Positions 46,540 to 58,807 of a DNA stretch of 64,000 bases are shown piece by piece. The position numbers and the translations under genes were made by a program. This DNA is from Comamonadaceae bacterium (GTDB lineage: Bacteria > Pseudomonadota > Gammaproteobacteria > Burkholderiales > Burkholderiaceae_C): positions 104,352 through 168,351 of the forward strand of contig CANFCG010000001.1 in the NCBI GenBank assembly GCA_947445115.1, given 5' to 3'. How positions within the stretch are numbered: the first letter of the stretch is position 1; each line of letters starts with the position of its first letter. The notes under the pieces are model-generated. The model was not told the DNA's origin and did not search any database. It was given only the letters and a program-made list of their open reading frames with translations.

Positions 46540-46559
46540 GGAGCGCTTTCAGTTAGAGG

Positions 46560-47909
<1,350 letters not shown>

Positions 47910-47916
47910 TCAAAAA

Positions 47917-49104
47917 TTAAAGACTTTTTACAACCCACTGATCGCTCACTTGCGCGAGCTCGCGATCGCAGGCAAATTCATCGGCTTCGCTTTCGTGTCC
48001 AGGGAGCACGCACATCACCGTTTCGCCCATTGCCCGCAGGGCTGACACAGCAAGGCGTAGCGAAGCATCGTCACGCCAAGGCGCACGGATAGAGGCTTTG
48101 CGTGCATGTGGCTTTACAGACTCCACCAGTGCTTTGATGTCTAAGCTAAAGCCCACGGCGGGACGCTTGCGGCCAAACACAGCCCCCACTTCGTCGTAGC
48201 GACCACCACGAGCCAGTGCGTCTTTGGCCGAGACACCATAGACGGCAAAGCGCACCGCGGTGTAGTAGCCATAGCTGCCCAAATCCGATAAATCAAAACG
48301 AATGGACTCGGGCTTGCAGCCACTCGCCAGCAAATGCTCCGCCAACCACGCCAATTGATCCAGAGCGCTAGTAATGGCTTCGGTTTGGGGCAACTGTGCT
48401 CGCGCCGAATCAAGAACACCCATGCCGCCGTAAAGCGATAAGACCGCTAAAAGCGCTGCACGTAACCCAGCAGGCAGCGCCGTATTTTCAGTCAACGACG
48501 ATGCGTCTTTCGCCGCCAAAGCCTCATAAATAGAGGCTTGTGCCGCAGCGTCCACCGTGTGCATCGCAAGCAAAGCTTGCACAATACGAACGCTGGATAA
48601 ATCAATTACACAATCACGTACCCCGCCAATGGCCAAACTAGCGAGGGTAAGCTCCATGATTTCTAAATCGGCCTCAAGCCCGGCATGGCCGTAGATCTCT
48701 GCGCCAAACTGCAGTGGTTCGCGGCTAGCGTGCGGCGAAGCAGGACGCGTATGCAGCACAGGGCCGCAATAACACAGGCGCGCAAGGCCTTGGCGATTGA
48801 GCAAATGGGCATCAATACGCGCCACTTGTGGCGTAATGTCGGCGCGAACACCCAAGCTGCGGCCTGAGTGCTGATCGACCAGCTTAAAGGTTTGTAAATC
48901 TAACGCGCTGCCACTGCTGGCACCCTCGCCAAGCAGCAACGAATCTAGGTGCTCGACCAGTGGCGGCATCACAAGCTCAAACCCATAGCGGTTCGCCGTA
49001 TCGAGGAGCGCACGCCGTGTCTCTTCGATTTGCCTAGCCTGCGTGGGCAAGCTATCAGCGATGTGGTCAGGTAATAGCCAGCGGTTTGTCACAGGTCTCG
49101 TCAT
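47917..49104 (-). CDS. hisZ: ATP phosphoribosyltransferase regulatory subunit
   Basis: 395 residues, a class II histidyl-tRNA synthetase-like protein ('[36 protein letters not shown]', in part; '[29 protein letters not shown]', in part). It lacks a full HisRS anticodon domain and ATP-binding set. In the family it binds short-form HisG and confers feedback control of histidine synthesis. Its presence predicts a short HisG elsewhere. The ATG overlaps the hflC stop by four bases, so it is expressed with the hfl genes. Confidence 0.95.
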   Translation of the reverse strand: MTRPVTNRWLLPDHIADSLPTQARQIEETRRALLDTANRYGFELVMPPLVEHLDSLLLGEGASSGSALDLQTFKLVDQHSGRSLGVRADITPQVARIDAHLLNRQGLARLCYCGPVLHTRPASPHASREPLQFGAEIYGHAGLEADLEIMELTLASLAIGGVRDCVIDLSSVRIVQALLAMHTVDAAAQASIYEALAAKDASSLTENTALPAGLRAALLAVLSLYGGMGVLDSARAQLPQTEAITSALDQLAWLAEHLLASGCKPESIRFDLSDLGSYGYYTAVRFAVYGVSAKDALARGGRYDEVGAVFGRKRPAVGFSLDIKALVESVKPHARKASIRAPWRDDASLRLAVSALRAMGETVMCVLPGHESEADEFACDRELAQVSDQWVVKSL

Positions 49105-49997
49105 TTTTTACCGCCACTCGCCCCGCCTGCGCTAGAACTGCGCATGGCTTTAAAAAAGTCGCTCGATGGATCCATAACCATCACGTCACTCTTTTTAGTG
49201 AAGGTGGTTTTATAGGCTTCAAGGCTGCGATAAAACGAGGCAAACTGCGGATCGCGGCCAAACGCATCGGCAAAGATGGCAGCCGCTTTCGCGTCTCCCT
49301 GCCCTTTGGCAATTTGCGCATCTTTATAGGCCGTGGCTAGCACGATTTCACGCTTTTTGTCGGCATCAGCGCGGATACGCTCACCGTCGGCAGCACCTGT
49401 CGAGCGTAGGCGATTGGCTTCTTGCTTACGTTCAGAGACCATGCGGCTATAGACGGAATCAGCTACAGAAGCAGGAAAATCCACGCGCTTAATACGTACA
49501 TCTACAATTTCGATGCCAAAAGTTTGTGCGTCATCCGCTAAGCGTGTCTTCACACCTTGCACAATTTTTTCGCGATCTGTAGATAAAACATCTTTCACGG
49601 TCCGCTTGGTCACCTCTTCGTTTAAGGCTGCTTGCACCAAGGGCCCCAGCCGCGCTTCCGCAGTCCCAACATTCGCGCCATTATTGTTACGAATGAATTG
49701 CTTGGCATCTTTGACACGCCATTTCATGAGCCAGTCAACAACCAAATTTTTCTTCTCTGCCGTCTGAATCGCTCTTGTTTCAGGGCTGTCGAGCGTCAAA
49801 ATGCGCTTATCAATAAACGTGACAGACTGCAACGGCGGTGGCAATTTGAAGTTGAGTCCTGGCTCGGTAATCACGTCTTTAATTTCTGCCAAGGTGTAGA
49901 CCACGGCAAATTGACGCTGATCGACCACAAAAATACAGGAAGCGCCAATGCCAAGCGTCAGCAGCAATGCGGAAATCGCAAAACCAATTTTATTCAT
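49101..49997 (-). CDS. hflC: HflC, FtsH protease modulator
   Basis: 298 residues from ATG 49997; the upstream open frame crosses hflK and is not genuine. An N-terminal membrane anchor (~residues 5-25) precedes an SPFH/prohibitin domain ('[19 protein letters not shown]', '[22 protein letters not shown]') and a charged, coiled-coil C terminus ('[28 protein letters not shown]', in part). It forms the periplasm-facing HflKC cage around FtsH; ftsH is encoded at 56.6-58.6 kb. It ends in a Gly/Lys-rich tail. Confidence 0.96.
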   Translation of the reverse strand: MNKIGFAISALLLTLGIGASCIFVVDQRQFAVVYTLAEIKDVITEPGLNFKLPPPLQSVTFIDKRILTLDSPETRAIQTAEKKNLVVDWLMKWRVKDAKQFIRNNNGANVGTAEARLGPLVQAALNEEVTKRTVKDVLSTDREKIVQGVKTRLADDAQTFGIEIVDVRIKRVDFPASVADSVYSRMVSERKQEANRLRSTGAADGERIRADADKKREIVLATAYKDAQIAKGQGDAKAAAIFADAFGRDPQFASFYRSLEAYKTTFTKKSDVMVMDPSSDFFKAMRSSSAGGASGGKK

Positions 49998-50013
49998 GAT
50001 GTGTCCCGTTGGT

Positions 50014-51300
50014 TTAACGTGTTTCACGGTCGCGTGAGCGAGCGTTCGGTATAGCAGCAGGACCTGTTGGCGCAGCAGTCGTACCCGAAGATATGGTGGG
50101 TGCTGACGTGCTGGCTGCCGCCCCCACGTCATTTCCCGAGGCCGCTTGTAGTAATTTGTCGAGCGGCAAATAAAGCAGCTGAGAACCTTGTTTGGAGTCC
50201 ACCATGACCTTCGTGACATTGCTATAAATTTGCTGCATCGTGTCCGTGTAGAGCCTGTCACGCATGACTTGTGGCGCACGATGGTATTCAGGCAAGATGG
50301 CTTTAAAGCGCGAGGCATCACCTTCTGCTTGCGAGACAACCTTGGCTTTGTAGCCCTCCGCCTCTTCGCGCAAACGCGCTGCCGCGCCTTCGGCTCTAGG
50401 AATTACATCGTTGGCATAGGCTTGGCCTTCGTTCTTGGCGCGGTCACCATCCTGCCCTGCTTTGAGCGCATCATCAAATGCCGCTTGTACCTGTTCGGGT
50501 GGTTGCACGTTTTGAATGTTGACACTAGAGATCAAAATGCCAGTTTTGTAAGCATCTAACTGCGCTTGCACCGACTTCGAAATGTCCCCTGCAATTGCTT
50601 CACGCTTTTCATTCAGTACCGTATTGGTGCTTGCTTTGCCCACGACTTCGCGCACGGCAGATTCTGCGGCCATGATGACGGCTTCGTCTGGGTCTCGGTT
50701 GTTAAACAGATAGTCCGCAGAGCTCTTCAAGCGGTACTGCACCACAAAACGGACATCAACAATATTTTCATCTTGCGTCAACATGGACGAATCACGCAAA
50801 CTTGGAATTGCACCGCCAGCGCCGGTGGATGGTGTCGTTTGAACAACCTTGTTGCGCCCTACCTCAACCGAGCGCAATTGACTGACCTGCACGACTTCGT
50901 GTGCTTCAAATGGATACGGCAAACGCCAATTCACACCCGCGCCCGTCACACCGCCGCCATCTACCCCCTTGAACTTGCCAAAATGTGTGACGACTGCTTG
51001 CTGCCCTTCTTGCACGATATAAAAGCCCGTCAATAGCCAGATTAGAGCGACGATCGAAAAAATCACACCCAGGCCAATACCTGTTGTTTTGGCATTCGGC
51101 ATAGAGGGCAGACCCGAGCCATTGTTGTCATTACCGCCTGGTGGTGTATGGCCGAATTGGTGCGTCTGGTTGTCAGACTTTTTTTTGCCACCTCCAAAAA
51201 ACCGGGAGATTTTTTCATTCACGTCTCGCCAAATTTCATCTAAATCTGGTGGTTGATTGAACATGCGCTGAAGCGATGCAGGTAAAAAAGTTAGTTTCAT
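50014..51300 (-). CDS. hflK: HflK, FtsH protease modulator
   Basis: 428 residues. A cytoplasmic N-terminal part ('QPPDLDEIWRDVNEKISRFFGGGKK', in part), one transmembrane helix (~75-97, 'GLGVIFSIVALIWLLTGFYIV') and an SPFH domain ('EGQQAVVTHFGKF', 'MLTQDENIVDVRFVVQYRL') are present. A long C-terminal coiled coil follows, with a Ser/Thr/Ala-rich tail. It partners HflC. Its ATG overlaps the hflX stop by four bases. Confidence 0.96.
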   Translation of the reverse strand: MKLTFLPASLQRMFNQPPDLDEIWRDVNEKISRFFGGGKKKSDNQTHQFGHTPPGGNDNNGSGLPSMPNAKTTGIGLGVIFSIVALIWLLTGFYIVQEGQQAVVTHFGKFKGVDGGGVTGAGVNWRLPYPFEAHEVVQVSQLRSVEVGRNKVVQTTPSTGAGGAIPSLRDSSMLTQDENIVDVRFVVQYRLKSSADYLFNNRDPDEAVIMAAESAVREVVGKASTNTVLNEKREAIAGDISKSVQAQLDAYKTGILISSVNIQNVQPPEQVQAAFDDALKAGQDGDRAKNEGQAYANDVIPRAEGAAARLREEAEGYKAKVVSQAEGDASRFKAILPEYHRAPQVMRDRLYTDTMQQIYSNVTKVMVDSKQGSQLLYLPLDKLLQAASGNDVGAAASTSAPTISSGTTAAPTGPAAIPNARSRDRETR

Positions 51301-52427
51301 GATTGTGATTTTACCCAGTCGAGTAGGAGCTCGCGTAACTCTGGAATACCCTTAGCCGATGTCGCACTGACGTACAAGCGAGGGGTCGTTTTTCCATCCA
51401 ATTCAAATTGCCCTAAGAGCGCATCAGGACGAGTATCTGCTGGCATCGCATCCCATTTGTTAAAGATCAAAATTTGTGGTATCTCAGCTGCACCAATCTC
51501 GGCGAGTACTTTTTGTACTTGCACGATTTGCTCAATGTGATGCGGTGATGCGGCATCAATCACGTGCAACAGCAAATCAGCTTCACAGGCTTCTTGCAGC
51601 GTCGCCTCAAACGCATCCACTAGACCATGTGGCAGATCACGAATGAAGCCTACCGTATCTGACAGAGCGACCTGCAAAGCACGCCCAGTAGGGTCTGCGC
51701 CTAGATAGAGTTGACGCGTGGTGGTATCTAAAGTGGCAAAAAGCTGATCCGCCGCATACGTTTTGGCTTTGACTAAGGCATTAAACAAACTCGATTTTCC
51801 AGCGTTGGTATAACCCACTAAGGAGATCGCCAAAGTGCCCGTGCGCTCACGCTGGCGACGCTGCGTATTACGCTGCTTTTTAACCGTAACGAGGCGCGCC
51901 TTAGTTCTCGTGATGGACTCGGTAATCATGCGGCGATCGAGTTCAATTTGCGTCTCGCCCGGGCCACCGCGATTGCCAATACCGCCTTTTTGTCGCTCCA
52001 AATGCGACCAGCGCCTGACTAAGCGCGTGGAGAGGTATTGCAGTCGTGCGAGTTCAACTTGCAGCTTGCCCTCGTGGCTACGGGCGCGTTGCCCAAAAAT
52101 TTCTAAAATCAGTAGCGTTCTATCAGTGACGGCGCACTCTAAATGGCGTTCTAAATTGCGCTGCTGCGCAGGGCTGAGCGATTGATCAAAGAGCACTTCC
52201 TGTGCCCCCGATTCCAGCATCAATGCTTTAATTTCGTCTGCCTTACCTGAGCCCACAAAGAGCGCGGCATCAGGGGCTTTTCGCTTACAAGTGACGCGAG
52301 CAACGGGCACTAAGCCTGCGGTTTGCGCGAGAAGACCCAGCTCGCCCAATTCCTGGTCGAAATTAGGCTCACCGAAGTCAACGCCAACCAAAATAACTGG
52401 CGTCGTGTCTGGGGCTTTTAATGCCAT
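51297..52427 (-). CDS. hflX: Ribosome-associated GTPase HflX
   Basis: 376 residues. The N-terminal HflX domain ('ELGLLAQTAGLVPVARVTCKRKAPDAALFVGSGKADEI', in part) and the 'GGIGNRGGPGETQIELDRR' linker precede the GTPase domain. Its G motifs are 'GYTNAGKSSLFNAL' (G1), 'LSDTVGFIRDLP' (G3, DTVG) and 'FNKWD' (G4). In the family it splits stalled ribosomes after heat or antibiotic stress. hfq lies just upstream, the classical hfq-hflX-hflK-hflC order. Confidence 0.97.
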   Translation of the reverse strand: MALKAPDTTPVILVGVDFGEPNFDQELGELGLLAQTAGLVPVARVTCKRKAPDAALFVGSGKADEIKALMLESGAQEVLFDQSLSPAQQRNLERHLECAVTDRTLLILEIFGQRARSHEGKLQVELARLQYLSTRLVRRWSHLERQKGGIGNRGGPGETQIELDRRMITESITRTKARLVTVKKQRNTQRRQRERTGTLAISLVGYTNAGKSSLFNALVKAKTYAADQLFATLDTTTRQLYLGADPTGRALQVALSDTVGFIRDLPHGLVDAFEATLQEACEADLLLHVIDAASPHHIEQIVQVQKVLAEIGAAEIPQILIFNKWDAMPADTRPDALLGQFELDGKTTPRLYVSATSAKGIPELRELLLDWVKSQS

Positions 52428-52454
52428 TAGGCTAGGGATGAGATCGCAGAGAAA

Positions 52455-52733
52455 CTATGCCGCGGGGAGCGCTTGCGGATCAGGGCTGACGCCCTCAATC
52501 TGGAAGTTCACCGCACGGCCCGGAACAATCGTAGAGACGGCGTGTTTATAGACCATCTGCGTCACCGTGTTGCGCAGCAAAATCACATACTGATCGAAAG
52601 ATTCAATTTGGCCTTGTAATTTAATGCCATTCACCAAATAAACGGAACAAGGCACATGCTCTTTGCGCAATTGATTGAGGAATGGGTCTTGCAAAAGCTG
52701 ACCTTTGCCGATGGGGTTTTGTGTATGACTCAC
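52455..52733 (-). CDS. hfq: RNA chaperone Hfq
   Basis: 92 residues. The Sm1 motif is '[46 protein letters not shown]' (in part) and the Sm2 motif is '[11 protein letters not shown]'. The C-terminal tail is short, as usual in betaproteobacteria. It binds sRNAs and mRNAs as a hexamer. Translation appears to start at GTG 52733 ('[11 protein letters not shown]'); GGAAA lies about eight bases upstream. Divergent from the zapB-like gene with 69 bases between. Confidence 0.97.
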   Translation of the reverse strand: MSHTQNPIGKGQLLQDPFLNQLRKEHVPCSVYLVNGIKLQGQIESFDQYVILLRNTVTQMVYKHAVSTIVPGRAVNFQIEGVSPDPQALPAA

Positions 52734-52789
52734 GATATTGTTTCCGTGTTAATGAATAAATGTTTGCGCAATCATCTATTTTAGTCATC

Positions 52790-52795
52790 TAAAAT
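52790..52795 (+). promoter_or_regulatory. -10 element of the zapB-like/zapA unit, leaderless spacing
   Basis: TAAAAT ends seven bases before the ATG at 52803, which would place the transcription start at the start codon. The intervening AAAAGCC is not a ribosome site. Confidence 0.4.
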
Positions 52796-52802
52796 AAAAG
52801 CC

Positions 52803-53051
52803 ATGAACGAGCTACCCACCAATCCTCCTACGGACCCATTGCGCGAGAAGATTGAGCGCCTCTTACTTAGGCATGAAGAGTCCCGCCGCACGGTGGCATT
52901 ACTACAAGAACAAGTCAACCAACTCGCCACCGAGCGCGATAGTTTGCAGTCGCGCCTGCAAATAGCCAGCCAGCGCATCGAATCGGTTCTGCAGCGCCTG
53001 CCCGCAGCTGTAGCACCGGAGATTCTCATGCTAGAGGAGATAAATACATGA
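52803..53051 (+). CDS. ZapB-like coiled-coil protein (DUF904)
   Basis: 82 residues. After a short Pro/Asn start, residues ~13-70 form an uninterrupted heptad-rich coiled coil ('REKIERLLLRHEESRRTVALLQEQVNQLATERDSLQSRL', in part). Such proteins sit directly upstream of zapA in Burkholderiales and resemble ZapB, which stabilises the FtsZ ring through ZapA. It overlaps zapA by four bases (ATGA), supporting a joint role in cell division. Confidence 0.85.
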   Translation: MNELPTNPPTDPLREKIERLLLRHEESRRTVALLQEQVNQLATERDSLQSRLQIASQRIESVLQRLPAAVAPEILMLEEINT

Positions 53052-53374
53052 AGCAAATCGAAGTTCAAATCATGGGGCAAAGCTACTTACTCGCCAGTTC
53101 CGATGAAGGAGAGTCGCTGCTTCGCCAAGCGGTTGCCAAGGTAGACACCGCAATGTGCCAAATCCGTGATGCGGGCAAGATCAAAGCGCGTGACCGCATT
53201 GCGGTGCTCGCTGCGCTCAATATCGCAGCGCAAGGCTTGTCTACGGGCAGCACGGCCAATAACACTGCATCTGCTGCACCCCCTCGCCCAGTGAGTCCAG
53301 CCACAACGTCAGATTACAGTTATCTCATGGCAAGACTAGACAATGCGCTCGCCAACGACGGACAATTACTCTAG
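53048..53374 (+). CDS. zapA: Cell division protein ZapA
   Basis: 108 residues. The N-terminal ZapA head ('IEVQIMGQSYLLASSDEGESLLRQAVAKVDTAMCQIRD', in part) is followed by 'GKIKARDRIAVLAALNIA' and a low-complexity Thr/Ala/Pro linker. A short C-terminal helix ('SYLMARLDNALA') ends it. It crosslinks FtsZ filaments at midcell. The stop lies inside the -10 of the following 6S RNA. Confidence 0.94.
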   Translation: MKQIEVQIMGQSYLLASSDEGESLLRQAVAKVDTAMCQIRDAGKIKARDRIAVLAALNIAAQGLSTGSTANNTASAAPPRPVSPATTSDYSYLMARLDNALANDGQLL

Positions 53375-53383
53375 AATCAAAAG

Positions 53384-53562
53384 CGTCTGCCAGCATTCGC
53401 TAAAGTCCTATATTTCCTTGAACCAATGCTCTTTGAGCACCAGACATAGAATAAAACGCAGCAGCGTGCATGTCCCTCGCGTTAGGGCGTCCCAACCTGC
53501 GTTTGACTGTGTCGACCTGAACCTTTGGTTCAGGAATGCGGCTTTGGGTTTGTTTGCAGACA
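53384..53562 (+). ncRNA. ssrS: 6S RNA
   Basis: About 180 bases between zapA and the TauE gene, the usual place of 6S RNA. The ends pair (GTCTGC 53385-53390 with GCAGAC 53556-53561). The 3' half holds a hairpin CCTGAACC-TTT-GGTTCAGG (53516-53534) followed by AATGCGGC, matching in kind the E. coli 6S segment after its central bubble. TAGAAT at 53372-53377 is a -10 at the right distance. 6S RNA binds the housekeeping RNA polymerase in stationary phase. The ends are approximate. Confidence 0.8.
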
Positions 53563-53572
53563 CCCTACTTTT

Positions 53573-54388
53573 ATGATGCTTGAACCCCTACTGATTGCTG
53601 AACTTGTAGCCCTTGGACTTTTTACAGGATTTTTAGCGGGCGTCCTGGGCATTGGCGGCGGCATGATGACCGTGCCGTTTATCACGTATATCTTGTCGCA
53701 CCGCAGCGTCAACGACGATTTATCTGTGAAGATGGCGATAGCCACGGCCATGGCTGCCGTTATTTTTATCAGTATCTCCAACGTTCGCGCGCAGCACAAG
53801 CGCGGAGCGATTCGCTGGGATATTTTTAAGACCATCACGCCTGGAATCGTTTTGGGTAGCTTGATCACCAGTACCTTGCTATTCAACATCCTCAAAGGGC
53901 AAATGCTGGCTGTTTTCTTTGGCATCTTCATCTGCTACTCAGCAACCAGTATGCTGCTTGCCAGAAAACCGATGGCAACCAAAACCCTACCAAGCCCCGT
54001 CAAGCAACGGCTGATGGGTATCTTCATTGGTCTTGTGTCGGGCATGTTAGGAGCTGGCGGTGCGTTTATTAGCGTCCCCTATATGACCGCGCGTAACGTA
54101 CCGCTGCATAACGCGATTGCAACCAGCGCAGCGTTTGGCATGCCGCTGGCCATTATGAGTACCTGCGGTTTTATCTATACAGGCTGGGGACAAGCTGGGC
54201 TACCTGCTCACACGCTTGGTTTTGTTTACCTGCCTGCACTGGTGATTTTGGCAACAGCAAGCTCGTTGATGGCACCCGTCGGTGTCCGCTTTGCGCATCA
54301 TTTGCCTGTCCATTTGCTCAAACGTGGCTTTGCCTGCGCACTCTACCTTCAGGCGATTTATATGCTTTGGAAAGGCTTGGCGAACTAA
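53573..54388 (+). CDS. TauE/SafE family sulfite exporter-type permease
   Basis: About 271 residues from ATG 53573 (ATG 53576 is the next codon). Eight hydrophobic helices are visible, with the two internally repeated family motifs '[19 protein letters not shown]' and '[19 protein letters not shown]'. The family exports sulfite, sulfoacetate or other anions; the substrate is unknown here. The gene overlaps the converging glmM stop by four bases. Confidence 0.9.
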   Translation: MMLEPLLIAELVALGLFTGFLAGVLGIGGGMMTVPFITYILSHRSVNDDLSVKMAIATAMAAVIFISISNVRAQHKRGAIRWDIFKTITPGIVLGSLITSTLLFNILKGQMLAVFFGIFICYSATSMLLARKPMATKTLPSPVKQRLMGIFIGLVSGMLGAGGAFISVPYMTARNVPLHNAIATSAAFGMPLAIMSTCGFIYTGWGQAGLPAHTLGFVYLPALVILATASSLMAPVGVRFAHHLPVHLLKRGFACALYLQAIYMLWKGLAN

Positions 54389-55725
54389 AGTGCTGCGGCT
54401 AATTTCTCGGCCAGCGCTTTAACTTGAGTCGCGTCTTGTGCTTCTACCATCACGCGTACAACAGGCTCAGTCCCACTAGCGCGAATCAAAACGCGCCCTG
54501 TGTCGCCTAGCTCCGCTTCAGCATCAGCAATAAGCTTTTGCAGCTTTTGATTTGTCTTCCAATCCGCCGACCCTGCGACCACTTTGACGTTGAGCATGAC
54601 TTGTGGGAAAAGCGTGACATCAGCCAACGCTTCAGTCATTGTTTTTTGCAATCGATTCACCGCTTGTAAAACTTGTAACGCACTAATCAAGCCATCGCCC
54701 GTGCTGTGCTTATCAAGCGCCAAGATGTGCCCAGAGCTCTCTCCGCCTAGCCGCCAGCCCTTGCTAGATAAAGCTTCCAGTACATATCTATCTCCCACAT
54801 TGGCACGAATTAACTCAATGCCCAATCGCTTCAGTCCAAGCTCAATCGCCATATTGGTCATCAACGTACCGACCACGCCTTCAATTTTTTCACGGCACTT
54901 GATGCGATCAAGCGCCAGCAAATAAACCAATTCATCGCCATTAAACAAACGACCCGAGCTATCCACCATTTGCAACCGATCCGCATCGCCATCCAGCGCG
55001 ACGCCGTAATGCGCACCATGCGCTTTGACCGCTTCAATCAGCGCTTCGGGATGCGTGGCACCCACACCTTCGTTTATGTTCACACCATCAGGTGAGCAAC
55101 CAATACTGATGACTTCTGCACCCAACTCGTGAAAGACTTTAGGTGCAACCTGATACGCAGCACCATGCGCCGCATCAACCACAATCTTCATGCCTTTCAA
55201 ACTGAGGTTGCTATCAAAAGTTGATTTGCAAAACTCTAAATAGCGCCCCGCAGCATCATCTAATCGCTTCGCACGCCCAATCTCAGCAGAGCTTGCCCAC
55301 TGGGGCTGCTCAGCTAGGGCGTCTTCCACAGCTAACTCCCAAGCGTCGTCCAGTTTCGTGCCTTGGCTACTAAAAAATTTAATGCCGTTATCGGGGTAAG
55401 CGTTATGGCTGGCACTAATTACCACGCCTAAATCTGTTCGCAGGGCACGGGTCAGATACGCGACGCCTGGGGTCGGCAGTGGCCCTAGCAAAATCACATC
55501 CACGCCCGCCGAATTAAATCCAGACTCGAGTGCGCTCTCCAGCATGTAGCCAGAAATACGAGTATCTTTGCCAATCACCACCACCGGCTTTGCCGTGCCC
55601 ATATGAGCTTGACGAAGAACATGTCCGACCGCATGACCGAGCCGTAGTACAAAATCAGGCGTAATGGGAGATACCCCAACGGTTCCGCGAATGCCATCTG
55701 TTCCAAAAAATTGACGTTTATTCAT
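54385..55725 (-). CDS. glmM: Phosphoglucosamine mutase
   Basis: 446 residues. It interconverts glucosamine-6- and -1-phosphate for peptidoglycan and LPS precursors. The phosphoserine loop is '[18 protein letters not shown]' with S106. The Mg site is '[12 protein letters not shown]', the sugar site '[12 protein letters not shown]', and the phosphate site '[15 protein letters not shown]'. It lies 20 bases after folP, the conserved ftsH-folP-glmM order. Confidence 0.97.
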   Translation of the reverse strand: MNKRQFFGTDGIRGTVGVSPITPDFVLRLGHAVGHVLRQAHMGTAKPVVVIGKDTRISGYMLESALESGFNSAGVDVILLGPLPTPGVAYLTRALRTDLGVVISASHNAYPDNGIKFFSSQGTKLDDAWELAVEDALAEQPQWASSAEIGRAKRLDDAAGRYLEFCKSTFDSNLSLKGMKIVVDAAHGAAYQVAPKVFHELGAEVISIGCSPDGVNINEGVGATHPEALIEAVKAHGAHYGVALDGDADRLQMVDSSGRLFNGDELVYLLALDRIKCREKIEGVVGTLMTNMAIELGLKRLGIELIRANVGDRYVLEALSSKGWRLGGESSGHILALDKHSTGDGLISALQVLQAVNRLQKTMTEALADVTLFPQVMLNVKVVAGSADWKTNQKLQKLIADAEAELGDTGRVLIRASGTEPVVRVMVEAQDATQVKALAEKLAAAL

Positions 55726-55745
55726 AATCGGTTTTAAAGTTGTTT

Positions 55746-56603
55746 TTAATCAAATGATTTTTTTGCCGCAGTCCAAATCTGCAGCGCTTGACGAGTTGCC
55801 AAAATATCGTGAACCCTTACCAACCGTGCCCCACGCTCAACCGCTAGTATCACCGCTGCGACACTTGCGACCATGCGTTCAGATGCTGGCACAGCCTTAT
55901 CCATACTGATGACTTTGCCAAGACTTGACTTGCGCGACCAAGCACACAGCAGCGGATAGCCGCTTGACAAGAATGCCGCTTGTTTGGCGAGTAACTCAAA
56001 ATTTTGCTCAAGCGTTTTGCCAAATCCAATGCCCACGTCCCACACGATGCGATTCTTCGCAACGCCATGTTTAGTAAGGTTTTTCGAGTGCTCGGATAAA
56101 AAATCTTTCACAGCAGTCACCACGCCACCTGTGCGATCTGGCAGCATCGGATTCAATTGCATCGTCGCGGGCTCGCCGTTCATGTGCATGATGCACACAC
56201 CGCAGGATGGATGCTTCGCGACAACGTCCACAGCACCATCATGTCGCAGCGCCCACACATCGTTGATGATGTCCGCGCCCATGTCCAGCGCGGTTTGCAT
56301 CACGATGGGTTTGTAGGTATCAATCGAAATCGGGACATTCCAACGCACGGCCTCGCGCAGAACGGGTGCAAGCCTTGCTAGCTCAACGCTTGCCGGCACA
56401 GGCGTGCTGCCAGGGCGCGTGGACTCGGCACCTAAATCGAGAATGTCTGCGCCTTGTTTAAGTAGGCTTTCTGCAAAGCGAATTTGCTCTGTGTCACTGG
56501 TTCTCTGCCCGCCATCCGAAAACGAGTCGGGCGTGAGATTGACGATGCCCATGATTTTGGGCAAGGCCAAATCAATTGCGAAGCGACTAGTTTGCCAAAT
56601 CAC
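55746..56603 (-). CDS. folP: Dihydropteroate synthase
   Basis: 285 residues. It joins p-aminobenzoate to hydroxymethyl-dihydropterin pyrophosphate in folate synthesis and is the sulfonamide target. It shows '[16 protein letters not shown]', '[17 protein letters not shown]', '[10 protein letters not shown]', 'IINDVWAL', '[13 protein letters not shown]' and '[11 protein letters not shown]'. The C-terminal '[16 protein letters not shown]' is typical. It lies 12 bases after ftsH. Confidence 0.96.
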   Translation of the reverse strand: MIWQTSRFAIDLALPKIMGIVNLTPDSFSDGGQRTSDTEQIRFAESLLKQGADILDLGAESTRPGSTPVPASVELARLAPVLREAVRWNVPISIDTYKPIVMQTALDMGADIINDVWALRHDGAVDVVAKHPSCGVCIMHMNGEPATMQLNPMLPDRTGGVVTAVKDFLSEHSKNLTKHGVAKNRIVWDVGIGFGKTLEQNFELLAKQAAFLSSGYPLLCAWSRKSSLGKVISMDKAVPASERMVASVAAVILAVERGARLVRVHDILATRQALQIWTAAKKSFD

Positions 56604-56615
56604 AAATGCTTAGCT

Positions 56616-58628
56616 TTAGACCGCCACGACAGGCTGCGCGGGTGCATCCGTTGGTTTTGTTGGCTGCAAACCAACGACTGCTGGTACAGGCTCCAAAGGT
56701 TTACGCGGCGTCCAATCGACAGGGGCTTTGGGCTCAAGACCCGCCATGATGTCATTAATCTGCTCAGCATCAATCGTTTCCCACTCCATCAAAGCCTTTG
56801 CCATGGCGTGCATTTTGTCAGTATGACCCTCAATTAAATCACGTGCGACTTTGTACTGGGCGTCAATGATGCGGCGCACCTCTGCATCTACTTTTTGCAG
56901 CGTCTCTTGGCTAATACCCGAAGCACCCGACATCTGACGACCGAGAAAAGACTCGCCTTCTTTGTCGGCATACACCATAGGCCCTAGCGCGTCGCTCATG
57001 CCATACTTCATCACCATATCGCGAGCCATTTGCGTCGCACGCTCAAAGTCGTTGGATGCGCCTGTCGTCATTTGATTCATAAACACTTCTTCAGCGATAC
57101 GGCCACCAAACAGCATACTGATTTGGTTAAGCATAAACTCGCGATCGTGACTGTAACGGTCTTCAGCAGGCAAGCTAAACGTCACGCCCAGCGCACGTCC
57201 GCGAGGAATAATCGTGACCTTGTGAACTGGATCACACTTGGGTAACAATTTACCTATCAGCGCGTGACCAGATTCGTGATAGGCGGTATTTTTACGCTCA
57301 GCTTCCGGCATAACCATGCTCTTACGCTCAGGCCCCATAAAAATTTTGTCTTTGGCTTTCTCAAAATCAGACATACCCACCACGACAGCGCCACGCCGTG
57401 CGGCCATTAATGCAGCTTCATTACAAAGATTCGCCAAATCCGCACCGCTCATGCCTGGCGTACCGCGTGCAATCACGTTGGCATTAATATCCGAACCAAT
57501 TGGAATTTTGCGCATATGAACGCCAAGAATTTGTTCGCGACCACGGATATCTGGAAGCGTGACGTACACCTGACGGTCGAAGCGACCTGGGCGAAGTAGC
57601 GCAGCATCTAAAACATCAGGGCGATTGGTCGCGGCAATCACGATCACGCCTTTATTGGTTTCAAAGCCGTCCATCTCGACCAGCAAGGCATTCAACGTTT
57701 GCTCGCGTTCATCGTGACCTCCGCCACCCATGCCGCCACGCTGGCGCCCCACCGCGTCAATCTCGTCAATAAAAATAATGCACGGCGCATTGCGTTTTGC
57801 GTTGTCAAACATGTCGCGAACACGTGATGCGCCAACGCCCACAAACATCTCAACAAAATCAGATCCGCTAATGCTAAAGAAAGGCACATTGGCTTCGCCA
57901 GCAATGCTCTTGGCAAGCAGGGTCTTACCCGTCCCAGGAGGCCCTACCATCAAGAGACCACGAGGAATACGGCCGCCAAGTTTTTCAAAGCGCGAAGGAT
58001 CGGTCAAGAAGTCTACGACTTCCTTGACCTCTTCCTTAGCTTCATCGCAGCCCGCGACATCGGCAAAGGTCACGCGCTGTGTTGCAACGTCTAAAACTTT
58101 TGCTTTGGATTTGCCAAAACCAAAGACACCACCGCCTGCGCCGCCTTGCATTTTTTTAGCAAAATAAATCCAAATACCCAAAAACAAAAGCGTGGGGCCA
58201 AAGTTCATGAATAAGGACAAAAGGAACGGAGTATCTTCGCGTGAGCGCACGTCAAACTTCACGCCATTGGCAATAAGATCACCAACTAATCCACGGTCGA
58301 GCGGCGTACCGGTTGTCCGAATCTTGCTGCCGTCTTGCAGCGTAGCGTCAATATCGCTGCCACCTTGTCCTGAGGGCATGATGACTTGTTTGACATTTTT
58401 AGACTTCACTTGATCCAAGAAGTCTGAATAAGGGATGTAATTTGATGAGGCGTTATTTTTAATATCCAACTTATTGAACACGGCCGACAGCACCAGCGCA
58501 ACGACGATCCAGACACCGAATTTTGCAAACCAATTTCCGGGGCCAGGATTGCCACCTTGATTGTTATTAGGGCGTTGCGGTGGCAGACCACTAGGATCTT
58601 TGGGGGCATTCGATGGGGCTTGAGACAA
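56616..58628 (-). CDS. ftsH: ATP-dependent zinc metalloprotease FtsH
   Basis: 670 residues. Two transmembrane helices (~38-55 and ~136-157) flank a periplasmic domain. The AAA+ module has Walker A 'GPPGTGKT' (229-236), Walker B '[11 protein letters not shown]' and the SRH '[22 protein letters not shown]' (in part). The protease motif is HESGH at 451-455. It degrades membrane proteins and LpxC, and is modulated by the HflKC pair at 49.1-51.3 kb. A 33-residue Pro/Asn/Gly-rich extension precedes the first helix, longer than usual. rlmE, usually upstream, is absent here. Confidence 0.97.
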   Translation of the reverse strand: MSQAPSNAPKDPSGLPPQRPNNNQGGNPGPGNWFAKFGVWIVVALVLSAVFNKLDIKNNASSNYIPYSDFLDQVKSKNVKQVIMPSGQGGSDIDATLQDGSKIRTTGTPLDRGLVGDLIANGVKFDVRSREDTPFLLSLFMNFGPTLLFLGIWIYFAKKMQGGAGGGVFGFGKSKAKVLDVATQRVTFADVAGCDEAKEEVKEVVDFLTDPSRFEKLGGRIPRGLLMVGPPGTGKTLLAKSIAGEANVPFFSISGSDFVEMFVGVGASRVRDMFDNAKRNAPCIIFIDEIDAVGRQRGGMGGGGHDEREQTLNALLVEMDGFETNKGVIVIAATNRPDVLDAALLRPGRFDRQVYVTLPDIRGREQILGVHMRKIPIGSDINANVIARGTPGMSGADLANLCNEAALMAARRGAVVVGMSDFEKAKDKIFMGPERKSMVMPEAERKNTAYHESGHALIGKLLPKCDPVHKVTIIPRGRALGVTFSLPAEDRYSHDREFMLNQISMLFGGRIAEEVFMNQMTTGASNDFERATQMARDMVMKYGMSDALGPMVYADKEGESFLGRQMSGASGISQETLQKVDAEVRRIIDAQYKVARDLIEGHTDKMHAMAKALMEWETIDAEQINDIMAGLEPKAPVDWTPRKPLEPVPAVVGLQPTKPTDAPAQPVVAV

Positions 58629-58717
58629 AGTAAATCTCCAATTGATAAGTCAAATTAGGCTAGGCTGCAATCATACTCAGAGTTAACTAGGGGTTGTTTC
58701 TCACTTTGCAATATTCG

Positions 58718-58742
58718 GGTAATTACCAACAGGGTAATTACC
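58718..58742. promoter_or_regulatory. Tandem palindromes GGTAATTACC (candidate operator)
   Basis: Two copies of the perfect 10-bp palindrome GGTAATTACC, at 58718-58727 and 58733-58742, with centres 15 bp apart. The second copy extends to a 12-bp palindrome. They lie about 115-135 bases before the MFS start and ~90 bases before ftsH, so they could act on either gene. Confidence 0.55.
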
Positions 58743-58749
58743 CGATACT

Positions 58750-58776
58750 TTGACTCGTAAAGTTGACCAGAGTCAA
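58750..58776. promoter_or_regulatory. Spaced inverted repeat TTGACT-N15-AGTCAA
   Basis: Perfect 6-bp arms separated by 15 bases. The left arm also resembles a -35 hexamer (TTGAC). It is part of the palindrome-rich region before the MFS gene. Confidence 0.4.
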
Positions 58777-58807
58777 GCTACTTTATGCCTTAATCCAGAA
58801 AATAAAT

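Noticed and set aside
49101..50339. A longer 412-residue version of HflC
   Set aside because: The additional N terminus is hydrophilic, overlaps hflK and would bury the membrane anchor; ATG 49997 is the family start.
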